DNA from: an uncultured Bacteroidales bacterium
GTDB lineage: Bacteria > Bacteroidota > Bacteroidia > Bacteroidales > P3
Direction of reading: 5' to 3'
DNA: 39,666 bases
Assembly (NCBI GenBank): GCA_900315335.1
Contig: OMYR01000032.1
Location: 1-39,666 of the forward strand
Position numbers and translations under genes: made by a program. The notes below the pieces were generated by a model. The model saw only the letters and a list, made by a program, of their open reading frames with translations, did not search any database and was not told the DNA's origin. Below, piece after piece: positions 32,420-39,666 of the stretch (the stretch's first letter is position 1; every line of letters starts with the position of its first letter).

Positions 32420-32468
32420 TAGTGTTAAACATTAGTGAAATAGTGTTAAACATTAGTAAAATGATTTC
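32420..32468 (-). repeat. 21-bp-period repeat array, subfamily A (minus orientation)
   Basis: GTGTTAAACATTAGT occurs at 32422 and 32443, exactly 21 bp apart, with a decayed third unit near 32464. Read on the minus strand the units match the TGTTTAACACTAT arrays elsewhere. Confidence 0.78.
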
Positions 32469-32602
32469 ACTAAATATTTTATTCAAAATAAGTTTTACAG
32501 ATTCATTATGATTATTACATAGTTAATGAAGTAAAAATAATGAAAAATTTAGTTTTTTGCCTTTTGCGATTAAAAACTATGTTTTGTGGAGGAAAATTTT
32601 CG

Positions 32603-32610
32603 TAATTTTG
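32603..32610 (+). promoter_or_regulatory. -7 promoter box for the YitT-family gene
   Basis: TAATTTTG fits TAnnTTTG, inside AAAATTTTCGTAATTTTGCA, closely matching the ugd and tsaD promoters. TTTG at 32583-32586 lies 16 bp upstream, a little closer than usual for a -33 box. Confidence 0.65.
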
Positions 32611-32641
32611 CAAATTCAAAAAAATAAATAGTTTAATTAAT

Positions 32642-33691
32642 ATGAGTACAGAAAAGAGTTTTATAGAAAAGGTTAAAGATTGGTGCAAACAGTTTGTTGC
32701 AGATGCGGAGAGTCCATTTACGAAAAAAGGAGCAATATCCTATTCAATGGTACTTATAGGTAGTTGTATGTTTGCTTTGGCAGACTTTCTATTTGTTGTT
32801 CCTTACGGACTTGCACCGGGAGGAGTGTATGGCTTGATGTCGGTATTCAACAATTTGTGGGATTGGCCGATGAAAAATGTGATTTTTATGGATTTGCCTT
32901 TGTTTATCATAGGATTGATATTCTTGGGCAGTAACTTTGGTATCAAAACATTGTTATCCATATTATTTACATGGCTATTCACATGGGCAATTGAAAGTTA
33001 TGGATATATAGCAACATTTGGTTATATTCCTTTAATTCATTCGGGAGAATATATAACACCGGAGGTTTTCGCTACATTAGGCAAACAAGTACAGGAAATG
33101 TATTTGCCGGTAAGAGCATTGGGCGGCGGAATAATTGAATATTTCAAACCTGATTATATATTAAATACCGTTGTCGGAGGTTTGGTTTATGGCGTTTCCA
33201 TATCAATCATATTCTACACGGGAGCAACTTCCGGCGGAAGTGATATTATATCGATGATTATACATAAATATGCCCATATTCCTTTGGGAACGATGGTTAT
33301 CATTGTTGATTCCATTATCGCTTTGACTTCATTTGCAATCGGTGGAGATATACGTATTCCTATATTCTCGATTATATTCATATATTTGGAAGGTATTGTG
33401 ATAAACAAGATTGTAACTGTCAATAAATATCAGACATTGCTCATCATAACGGATAATGTAGAGGGTATGAGAGATTTAATCCTTAAAGAATTGGAGCGCA
33501 GTGGCACGATATTTACAGGAAAAGGCTTATATCACAATGTTGAAAGAAATATGATTTACACAACAGTGAATAAGAAAGAATATAATGTAATAAAATTTGC
33601 AGCTAAGAAACTTGATCCGAATTGTTTTATAACAATTATCAGTAATACAGAAACTTTGGGAGAAGGTTTTCAACCTTTACCAGAAAAATAA
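32642..33691 (+). CDS. YitT-family (DUF161/DUF2179) integral membrane protein
   Basis: A 349-residue inner-membrane protein of the YitT family, function unknown. A 35-residue cytoplasmic start (MSTEKSFIEKVKDWCKQF) is followed by about five or six membrane segments (for example SMVLIGSCMFALADFLFVV, TLLSILFTWLFTWAI and MVIIVDSIIALTSFAIG). The family signature GLAPGGVYGLMSVF and GATSGGSDIISMIIHKY are both present; the paired 'GG' motifs resemble transporter substrate sites. The C-terminal 75 residues form a cytoplasmic DUF2179 domain (SGTIFTGKGLYHNVERNMIYTTV). It is monocistronic, with its own promoter and terminator. Confidence 0.92.
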   Translation: MSTEKSFIEKVKDWCKQFVADAESPFTKKGAISYSMVLIGSCMFALADFLFVVPYGLAPGGVYGLMSVFNNLWDWPMKNVIFMDLPLFIIGLIFLGSNFGIKTLLSILFTWLFTWAIESYGYIATFGYIPLIHSGEYITPEVFATLGKQVQEMYLPVRALGGGIIEYFKPDYILNTVVGGLVYGVSISIIFYTGATSGGSDIISMIIHKYAHIPLGTMVIIVDSIIALTSFAIGGDIRIPIFSIIFIYLEGIVINKIVTVNKYQTLLIITDNVEGMRDLILKELERSGTIFTGKGLYHNVERNMIYTTVNKKEYNVIKFAAKKLDPNCFITIISNTETLGEGFQPLPEK

Positions 33692-33699
33692 TTGAAAGG

Positions 33700-33744
33700 A
33701 AAGGAATGAAAAAATGTGTTGGAGATACGTTTTTTCATTCCTTT
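33700..33744 (+). terminator. Terminator after the YitT-family gene
   Basis: AAAGGAATGAAAAAA (33700-33714) pairs perfectly with TTTTTTCATTCCTTT (33730-33744), 15 bp, with a 15-nt loop, followed by TGTTTAATAATTG. Its downstream edge overlaps a possible -33 TTTG of purA (33743-33746). Confidence 0.8.
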
Positions 33745-33769
33745 TGTTTAATAATTGAAAATTTTATTG

Positions 33770-33777
33770 TACTTTTG
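33770..33777 (+). promoter_or_regulatory. -7 promoter box for the purA operon
   Basis: TACTTTTG fits TAnnTTTG, 27 bp before the purA ATG. TTTG at 33743-33746 is 23 bp upstream, at the long end of the usual -33/-7 spacing, and lies within the preceding terminator's tail. Confidence 0.65.
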
Positions 33778-33804
33778 CGTATCAAATAAAAACGACACTA
33801 CAAG

Positions 33805-35100
33805 ATGAATAACATAGATGTATTATTAGGCCTTCAATGGGGTGATGAGGGTAAAGGAAAAGTGGTAGATTATCTTACACCTCAATATGATATTATAGCA
33901 AGATTCAATGGCGGGCCGAATGCTGGACATACTCTTGAATTTAATGGTTTTAAGCATGTATTGAGAACCATACCTTCGGGGATTTGTCATAAGGATAAGA
34001 TGAATGTTATCGGTAATGGCGTTTTGATTGAACCAAACATTTTTATGCAGGAAATAAAGGATTTGGAGGATAAAGGTTTTACACCTGCCGAAAATCTGCT
34101 TATTTCAAAGAAAGCACATTTGATATTGCCAACACATCGTTTGACTGATGCAGCAAATGAAAAATCTAAGGGAGATAGAAAGATAGGTTCTACATTGAAA
34201 GGTATCGGACCTGCATATACTGATAAAATTGCAAGAACAGGTTTAAGGATAAACGATTTGTTCGCTGCTGATTTTACAGATAAGTACAATAAATTAAAAC
34301 AATTGCATATTCGTAATATAAAAGCATTGGGTTATAGTGTTGAAGAGTTTAAGATAGAGGATAAGACACTTGAAGAATATGAGAAACTATGGTTTGATGC
34401 AGTTGAGAAATTAAAGAAACTTACCGTAATAGATACGGAATATTATATCAATGAACAGTTAAAACAAGGCAAGAAGATTTTAGCGGAAGGAGCGCAAGGA
34501 ACGATGTTAGATGTTGATTTTGGTTCATATCCTTTTGTTACTTCTTCTTCAACGGTTACGGCAGGAGTTTGCTCGGGCTTGGGCGTAGCTCCTCAAAACA
34601 TAGGCAGAGTTTATGGTATTATAAAAGCATATTGTACAAGGGTAGGACAGGGACCATTCCCAACGGAATTGTTTGAAGAAACGGGAGACAAATTATGTGA
34701 GCAAGGCCATGAGTTTGGTTCTGTTACCGGAAGAAAGCGTCGTTGTGGTTGGTTGGATATGCCTGCGTTGAAATATGCTTGTATGATAAATGGTGTTACA
34801 GACTTGATGCTTATGAAAATTGATGTTATGGATAATTTCCCGACAGTCAAGATATGTACTCAATATGAGATGAATGGAACAAAAACCGAGAAATTGCCGT
34901 ATAATTTGGAGGAAAAAATAAATCCTGTCTTTAAAGAATTTGACGGTTGGATGCAAAGCATAACTAAGATTAAAGACTTTAAGAATTTGCCTACACAAAC
35001 ACAGAATTACGTTGCGTCCATAGAACAAATGACGGGAATACCTGTAACTATGGTGTCAGTTTCTCCCGATAGAGAGGATACAATAATAAGAAACAATTAA
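33805..35100 (+). CDS. purA: Adenylosuccinate synthetase
   Basis: Converts IMP and aspartate to adenylosuccinate with GTP, the first committed step to AMP. The P-loop-like LQWGDEGKGK has catalytic Asp14, and His42 is in GGPNAGHT. Further signatures: TLKGIGPAYTDKIARTG (IMP loop), EGAQGTMLDVDFGSYPFVTSSS and TGRKRRCGWLD (aspartate and GTP loops). The length of 431 is normal. It is first in an apparent operon with a PepSY-like gene (10 bp on) and an OstA-like gene (5 bp on), an odd mix of purine and envelope functions. Confidence 0.97.
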   Translation: MNNIDVLLGLQWGDEGKGKVVDYLTPQYDIIARFNGGPNAGHTLEFNGFKHVLRTIPSGICHKDKMNVIGNGVLIEPNIFMQEIKDLEDKGFTPAENLLISKKAHLILPTHRLTDAANEKSKGDRKIGSTLKGIGPAYTDKIARTGLRINDLFAADFTDKYNKLKQLHIRNIKALGYSVEEFKIEDKTLEEYEKLWFDAVEKLKKLTVIDTEYYINEQLKQGKKILAEGAQGTMLDVDFGSYPFVTSSSTVTAGVCSGLGVAPQNIGRVYGIIKAYCTRVGQGPFPTELFEETGDKLCEQGHEFGSVTGRKRRCGWLDMPALKYACMINGVTDLMLMKIDVMDNFPTVKICTQYEMNGTKTEKLPYNLEEKINPVFKEFDGWMQSITKIKDFKNLPTQTQNYVASIEQMTGIPVTMVSVSPDREDTIIRNN

Positions 35101-35110
35101 TATACACAAT

Positions 35111-36190
35111 ATGAAACGCTTGTTTTTGACGATAATGTTTTTTGCTGTTGCATTTAGCGTTAATGCTCAGCAGAAACTACGCAAGAGTGAAGTTCCGCAA
35201 GAGGTACGTATGGGCTTGGAGAACACTTATACCGATTATAAACTTGAATATTGGTATTTTGAGACAGGACAATACGTTGCTCAGATTAATATAGACAACA
35301 ATACCGGAAAAGTTTTCTTTACTGCAACGGGAAATTGGCAATACACAATCTTTGATATTAAAGACGATGAATTGCCAACCTTGGTTGATGATTATTTTAT
35401 AAAAAATTATCCGGGTTATCGCATTAAAAAATCTCAGTATATAGAAGATGTCAGTGGAGACAATTATTATCGTTTGATAATATCAATGAAAGGTGTTGGC
35501 CAAACTGAGTACGAGATGATATTTGACCCTCGCGGACGTCTGACAAAAACCAATGCACCTGACCCTAATTTCGTTAAAAAAGACTATATAGAGAGACTAA
35601 ATCCAGAAGCCATAGAATATCGTCAAAAGAAAATGGCAGAAAGAGAAGGTATAAATGGCGAGGGTGTGCAAGTTAATATTGAAAAAGAGAAAGCCAAAGA
35701 CAAGAGTAGTAAAGAGGTTAAATTGTCTGCACAAGAGGAATTAGACACTCCAAAGATTCCGGAAGACGTTACAAAAGCATTTAAGAAGAAGTTTCCTCGT
35801 GCAGAAGCTAAATCATGGACAGAAGAAAACGGAAATTACAGAGCGGTTTATGATAAGCGTGGTACCGATGCAGAGGTGTTGATTTCAAAAGAAGGTACGT
35901 TTATTTCAACTACAACCAATATTGAAAAAGCACGCTATCCACGTTTAATTACAAAGGACTTGCAGATACGTTATCCTAAGGCAAAGATAGAGAAGTTTCA
36001 AAAGGTTGATTACGATATGAAATATAAGAAATCCGTAACCGATAAGAAACTTGATACATATTATTATATTGAACTAACAGAGAAAATAAAAGGCAAAAAA
36101 GATAAAAAGACTATCAAACTGACTTATGACAAATCTTTTAAGTATCAAGGTTTGGCTGGCAGTGATGATGAGTATGCAGAGGAAGATTAA
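35111..36190 (+). CDS. Exported PepSY-like repeat protein
   Basis: A 359-residue exported protein with signal peptide 1-19 (AFSVNAQ). It contains repeated PepSY-like/BLIP-like modules typical of Bacteroidota secreted proteins: the pattern vp..v......yp......E...g.Y.a.....g....v.f...G is seen at about residues 25-75, 80-145 and 215-285. A Lys/Glu-rich linker lies around residues 175-215. The C-terminus is very basic, then ends in an acidic EYAEED tail. Members are thought to bind or inhibit proteases or sense folding, but no function is established here. It sits between purA and an OstA-like gene with 10- and 5-bp gaps, so it is almost certainly cotranscribed. Confidence 0.85.
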   Translation: MKRLFLTIMFFAVAFSVNAQQKLRKSEVPQEVRMGLENTYTDYKLEYWYFETGQYVAQINIDNNTGKVFFTATGNWQYTIFDIKDDELPTLVDDYFIKNYPGYRIKKSQYIEDVSGDNYYRLIISMKGVGQTEYEMIFDPRGRLTKTNAPDPNFVKKDYIERLNPEAIEYRQKKMAEREGINGEGVQVNIEKEKAKDKSSKEVKLSAQEELDTPKIPEDVTKAFKKKFPRAEAKSWTEENGNYRAVYDKRGTDAEVLISKEGTFISTTTNIEKARYPRLITKDLQIRYPKAKIEKFQKVDYDMKYKKSVTDKKLDTYYYIELTEKIKGKKDKKTIKLTYDKSFKYQGLAGSDDEYAEED

Positions 36191-36195
36191 TTCGT

Positions 36196-37755
36196 ATGAA
36201 TAAAGCCAAAGGGTTGCTTTTAGTTTTGTTATCCTTTGTTTCGATAACAGTTTTTTGTCAAAATCAGATAGAATATCGTTCGGATTTCGGTAGGATTTAT
36301 CCCGAAAATCCGAATGATATTGTTTTGACAAATAATGTTGTGTTCAATCATAAAGATATGACGATGTATTGCGACAGCGCTATATTTAATCAGAAAGATA
36401 ATTTCTTTGATGCTTACGGCAATATCAAAATGGAGCAAGGCGATTCTCTTACCCTTTTTGGAGACTTTTTACATTACGATGGCGAAACCAAGATTGGCGA
36501 ACTTAATGGCAATTTAGTAACTCTGAAAGATAACGATATTACTTTGCTTACCGATTATCTTGTTCTTGATAGGAATGTCAATACGGTAAGTTACTATTCT
36601 TCGGCAACAATATTTAATGATAAGGATACTTTGAGAAGTAAGGAGGGTGTTTATTTTATAGACACCGAAGAGTTTAGTTTTTATTATTCGGTTAAATTAC
36701 GTTCCAAAGATGCTTACCTTGATGCCGATTCTTTGTTTTATAATTCCAAAACGAAACTGAGTCAATTCTATGGCGATACGGCTTTGCTTATCGTTTATGA
36801 TGATACAACTCATGTTGATAGCACGATAGTCTTGACGGCATTTGGAGAATACAATTCTGATAAAGAAACAGTTTTTTCAAATACCCGTCCTTTGATTTAC
36901 ACCAAAACGCAATTCTTTACCGGCGATACAATATTCTATGACAAAAAAGAGAAAAACGGTTACGCATACAATAATATATATGTCGAAGATACAAGCGAAA
37001 ACATCTTTCTTAATTGCGACAGTATAGTCTTGACAACAATCGACACAGTATCAACGGCAATTGTAACAGCCAATTTATTGGTTCGGCAAGTTGATAAAGA
37101 GGACACTTTGCACTTTCATAGCGACACGTTGAGTATTGTTATGGACACGAGTTTCGAGGTTAAAGAACTTTTCGCCTTTAATCATTGCAAGTTTTATCGT
37201 GATGATATGCAGGGAGCGTGTGAGTTTGCCCACTACAATAGGAGTGATTCTTCAATGACGATGCTTAATCGCCCGGTGCTTTGGGCGGAAAACTCTCAGA
37301 TGACCTCAGACACTATTATTTTAATCACTGACGAAAAAAAAATAAATACACTATTCATGCGGCCAAATACATTTATCGTTCAAAATTCAGACACAACAAC
37401 ATCTGAGTTTTTCAATCAAGTGAGCGGTAAAAACTTGGTCGGTTATTTCAATAACAACAAAATTTATTACGCAGAGATAGACGGCAACACCCGAAGCATC
37501 TATTACCTTTGGGACGAGAATAAAAAGAAAAAAACAAAGGAACTTACGGGTGTTAATATCGGACTAAGCAAACTGCTGCACCTATATTTTGAAAAGGGCG
37601 AGTTGAAAAAAATGTCTGCGGTTACGGATGCGGAGTTTTTTATGGACAATTACAACAACATTTCGCAAGAGGAAAAACAGTTGAAGGGATTTATATACCT
37701 TGAAAACGACCGTCCGAAAACTAAGGAGGATATATTTATTCACAGACAGAACTAA
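36196..37755 (+). CDS. OstA/LptA-like lipopolysaccharide-export-related protein
   Basis: A 519-residue exported protein with a signal peptide (residues 1-21, ending ITVFCQ). The first 250 residues contain OstA-type repeats: NDIVLTNNVVFNHKDMTMYC, then DAYGNIKMEQGDSLTLFGD and similar 'G.v...d....a....y' units, the beta-jellyroll repeats that in LptA and the N-terminus of LptD form the bridge carrying lipopolysaccharide across the periplasm. It is longer than classical LptA (about 180 residues) but lacks the LptD barrel. The Bacteroidota OstA-like family is of this size. Role in LPS transport is inferred. It ends the apparent purA operon; grpE follows 60 bp on. Confidence 0.86.
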   Translation: MNKAKGLLLVLLSFVSITVFCQNQIEYRSDFGRIYPENPNDIVLTNNVVFNHKDMTMYCDSAIFNQKDNFFDAYGNIKMEQGDSLTLFGDFLHYDGETKIGELNGNLVTLKDNDITLLTDYLVLDRNVNTVSYYSSATIFNDKDTLRSKEGVYFIDTEEFSFYYSVKLRSKDAYLDADSLFYNSKTKLSQFYGDTALLIVYDDTTHVDSTIVLTAFGEYNSDKETVFSNTRPLIYTKTQFFTGDTIFYDKKEKNGYAYNNIYVEDTSENIFLNCDSIVLTTIDTVSTAIVTANLLVRQVDKEDTLHFHSDTLSIVMDTSFEVKELFAFNHCKFYRDDMQGACEFAHYNRSDSSMTMLNRPVLWAENSQMTSDTIILITDEKKINTLFMRPNTFIVQNSDTTTSEFFNQVSGKNLVGYFNNNKIYYAEIDGNTRSIYYLWDENKKKKTKELTGVNIGLSKLLHLYFEKGELKKMSAVTDAEFFMDNYNNISQEEKQLKGFIYLENDRPKTKEDIFIHRQN

Positions 37756-37815
37756 ACCTATTTTGTTGCTTCTGTCATATTGGCATAACACTGAAAAAAG
37801 GAATATTAATTGACT

Positions 37816-38472
37816 ATGTCCAAATTCGATTTGAAAATATTAAAGAAAATGAAAGAAAAGAACATAAATTCAGAGAACCTCGACAAGAACGAGAATCAAC
37901 AGTCTAAGGCTGAAAATCAACAAAACAATAATACCGAAGAGACAAACAAATCTAAGGATAAGACAAAAAAAGATTCCAAAGACGACAAAAAAACTGATTC
38001 CAAGAAGTCTGAAACCGATAAAGTCGAATCTATGGGCGAGAAGTTGCAAGAAATGAACGACAAGTATTTGCGTTTGTATTCGGAGTTTGAGAATTTCAGA
38101 AAGCGTACTTCAAAAGAGAAATTGGAATTAATATCAAATGCAGGCGAAAGGCTTATAAAAGAATTGTTGCCTGTGTTAGATGATTTCGATAGGGCTTTAC
38201 AGTCAATGGCAAAAAGCGAGGACGAACAGACCAAGCAGACTTTGGAGGGCATAACTCTTATATATAAGAAGTTTTATACTACATTGGAGCGTGAGGGCTT
38301 GAAACCTATCAACGCCAAAGACCAAGTTTTTGATGAAAACCTACACGAAGCAATAGCCCAAATCCCTGCACCGAGCGAAGAGATGAAAGGTAAGGTTATC
38401 GACGAGACGACAAAAGGCTATTACCTAAACGAAAAAGTTATCCGCTACTCCAAAGTAGTGGTTGCGAACTAA
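37816..38472 (+). CDS. grpE: Nucleotide exchange factor GrpE
   Basis: Releases ADP from DnaK so it can rebind ATP in the Hsp70 cycle; cytoplasmic dimer. From the ATG at 37816 it is 218 residues (a TTG two codons earlier is in frame but less likely). The first 70 residues are a highly charged Lys/Asp/Asn-rich tail, longer than in E. coli. A long coiled-coil helix follows, then FENFRKRTSKEKLELISNAG, and the C-terminal beta domain with the family signature (DEQVFDENLHEAIAQ-type, here AKDQVFDENLHEAIAQIPA). dnaJ begins 92 bp downstream, a common arrangement. A weak hairpin (AACGCA/TGCGTT, 38476-38502) lies in the gap. Confidence 0.95.
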   Translation: MSKFDLKILKKMKEKNINSENLDKNENQQSKAENQQNNNTEETNKSKDKTKKDSKDDKKTDSKKSETDKVESMGEKLQEMNDKYLRLYSEFENFRKRTSKEKLELISNAGERLIKELLPVLDDFDRALQSMAKSEDEQTKQTLEGITLIYKKFYTTLEREGLKPINAKDQVFDENLHEAIAQIPAPSEEMKGKVIDETTKGYYLNEKVIRYSKVVVAN

Positions 38473-38563
38473 GGTAACGCATAAAATATGGGCAGTTGCG
38501 TTTTTACGCACCAAAGGTTTGTTGTTCGTGATTTGATAAAAAGAATAAAAAAAACACAAAGAT

Positions 38564-39666
38564 ATGGCAAAACGAGATTATTATGAGGTCTTAGGTGTGA
38601 GCAAGACGGCGAGTGATGACGAATTGAAGAAAGCGTATAGGAAATTAGCGTTGAAATATCACCCCGATCGTAACCCCGGAGACAAAGAAGCGGAAGAGAA
38701 GTTCAAAGAAGCGGCAGAAGCATACAGCGTTTTGAGTGATAAGGACAAGCGTGCAAGATACGACCAGTTTGGTGAAGCGGGCTTAGGCTCAGACGGCGGT
38801 TTCTCAGGCGCAGGAATGGATATGAACGACATATTCTCTATGTTCGGCGACTTATTCGGCGGTCGTGGCGGCGGCTTTTCGGGATTTGACTTCGGCGGCT
38901 TTTCAAGCGGCGGTGGTTCAAGACGTTCTTCCCGTCGTGTAAATAAAGGTTCTAACTTGCGTATTCGCCTAAAACTTACTTTGGAAGATATTGAAAAAGG
39001 CGTAGAAAAGAAAATCAAAGTCTCCAAATACGTTCCTTGCAAGACATGTAACGGCAGCGGAGCAAGAGCCGGCAGCGGTATGGACACTTGTCCTCAATGC
39101 CACGGTTCTGGTGTAATTATCCAAACGCAGAGAACAATTCTTGGTCAAATGCAAACGCAGAGTGTCTGTCCGACATGTGGTGGCGAGGGTAAGGTAATCA
39201 AAGACAAATGTCCCGATTGTCATGGCGACGGCATCGTAAAAGGCGAGGATATAATAACGATAAACATTCCCGCAGGCGTTCAAGACGGTATGCAACTGTC
39301 TTTTTCGGGCAAGGGTAACGCAGGAGCGCGCAATGGTGTGGCTGGCGATTTGATTGTATCGATAGAAGAAATTCCTCATAGCGTCTTTGAGCGTAACGGC
39401 AACGATATTTGTTTGCAGACATACGTAACTTTTCCTCAGGCAGTGCAAGGAACGACTATCGAAGTGCCGACACTGACGGGTAAAGTCAAGTTTAAGATTG
39501 AACAAGGTATGCCGAGCGGCAAGATATACAGATTGAAAGGCAAGGGGCTTCCGGAATTTCAAAATCCATACACACGTGGCGACTTGTTGGTTCGCGTTGA
39601 TGTTTGGGTGCCTAAGAATACTACAAAGCAGGAGCGGGAATTGTTGGATAAACTCGACACTTTTGA
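38564..39666 (+). CDS. dnaJ: Chaperone protein DnaJ, cut at the right edge
   Basis: Hsp40 cochaperone that delivers unfolded proteins to DnaK and stimulates its ATPase. The first 367 residues are visible and the frame runs on past the window, so the gene is incomplete at its 3' end. J domain at 1-70 with HPD at 33-35, a Gly/Phe-rich region at about 75-125, then four CxxCxGxG zinc repeats starting at residue 159 ([32 protein letters not shown]), and most of the C-terminal substrate-binding domain ([15 protein letters not shown]). All signs are of a full type I DnaJ. It pairs with grpE and is distinct from the DjlA-like protein at 18 kb. Confidence 0.96.
   Translation, partial: MAKRDYYEVLGVSKTASDDELKKAYRKLALKYHPDRNPGDKEAEEKFKEAAEAYSVLSDKDKRARYDQFGEAGLGSDGGFSGAGMDMNDIFSMFGDLFGGRGGGFSGFDFGGFSSGGGSRRSSRRVNKGSNLRIRLKLTLEDIEKGVEKKIKVSKYVPCKTCNGSGARAGSGMDTCPQCHGSGVIIQTQRTILGQMQTQSVCPTCGGEGKVIKDKCPDCHGDGIVKGEDIITINIPAGVQDGMQLSFSGKGNAGARNGVAGDLIVSIEEIPHSVFERNGNDICLQTYVTFPQAVQGTTIEVPTLTGKVKFKIEQGMPSGKIYRLKGKGLPEFQNPYTRGDLLVRVDVWVPKNTTKQERELLDKLDTF

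Overview
The window comes from an A+T-rich member of the Bacteroidota, most likely Bacteroidales-like. The evidence is a C-terminal type IX secretion sorting domain, an S46 dipeptidyl peptidase, PepSY-like and OstA-like envelope proteins, Bacteroidota-style -7 promoter boxes (TAnnTTTG) and weak ribosome binding sites. Most of it is ordinary chromosomal housekeeping and envelope biology. I see no phage, insertion sequence, CRISPR array, tRNA or rRNA.

Layout. 1-9.5 kb: a small exported protein, an HtrA/DegP-type periplasmic protease, a divergently transcribed giant TamB-like protein and an S46 peptidase. 9.8-14.5 kb: UDP-glucose dehydrogenase followed by an outer-membrane barrel protein, then a 580-bp non-coding inverted structure, then (minus strand) miaA and an OmpA-domain protein whose reading frames overlap by ATGA. 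14.6-21.7 kb (minus strand): an operon of a DjlA-like TerB/J-domain protein, a membrane vWA protein and a CCA-adding/poly(A) polymerase family enzyme, and a second operon of alkaline phosphatase, YfcE-like phosphoesterase and a DUF6089-like barrel. 21.8-30.5 kb (plus strand): tsaD-aroK, lpdA-rfbC, recQ, a glycosyltransferase, fabG and a Cys/Met PLP lyase. 30.6-39.7 kb: a T9SS cargo protein, an N-acetylglucosamine-kinase-like ATPase, a YitT-family membrane protein, purA with a PepSY-like and an OstA-like gene, then grpE and a dnaJ cut by the window edge.

Several ORF starts were moved. miaA, grpE, recQ, the OmpA protein and the nucleotidyltransferase have better starts inside their longest frames, on the grounds of an ATG versus TTG codon, ATGA coupling to the preceding gene, or a terminator lying in the extension.

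The most unusual signal is non-coding. At least eleven places carry short arrays of degenerate repeats that all have a period of 21 bp. They fall into about four sequence subfamilies. The commonest has the near-palindromic core TGTTWAACA. One array lies inside the signal-peptide coding region of an outer-membrane protein. Another forms a roughly 480-bp inverted structure around a perfect 26-bp inverted repeat. A fixed 21-bp period (about two helical turns, or seven codons) across different sequences is not explained by any feature type I recognise, and it is the best candidate here for something undescribed.
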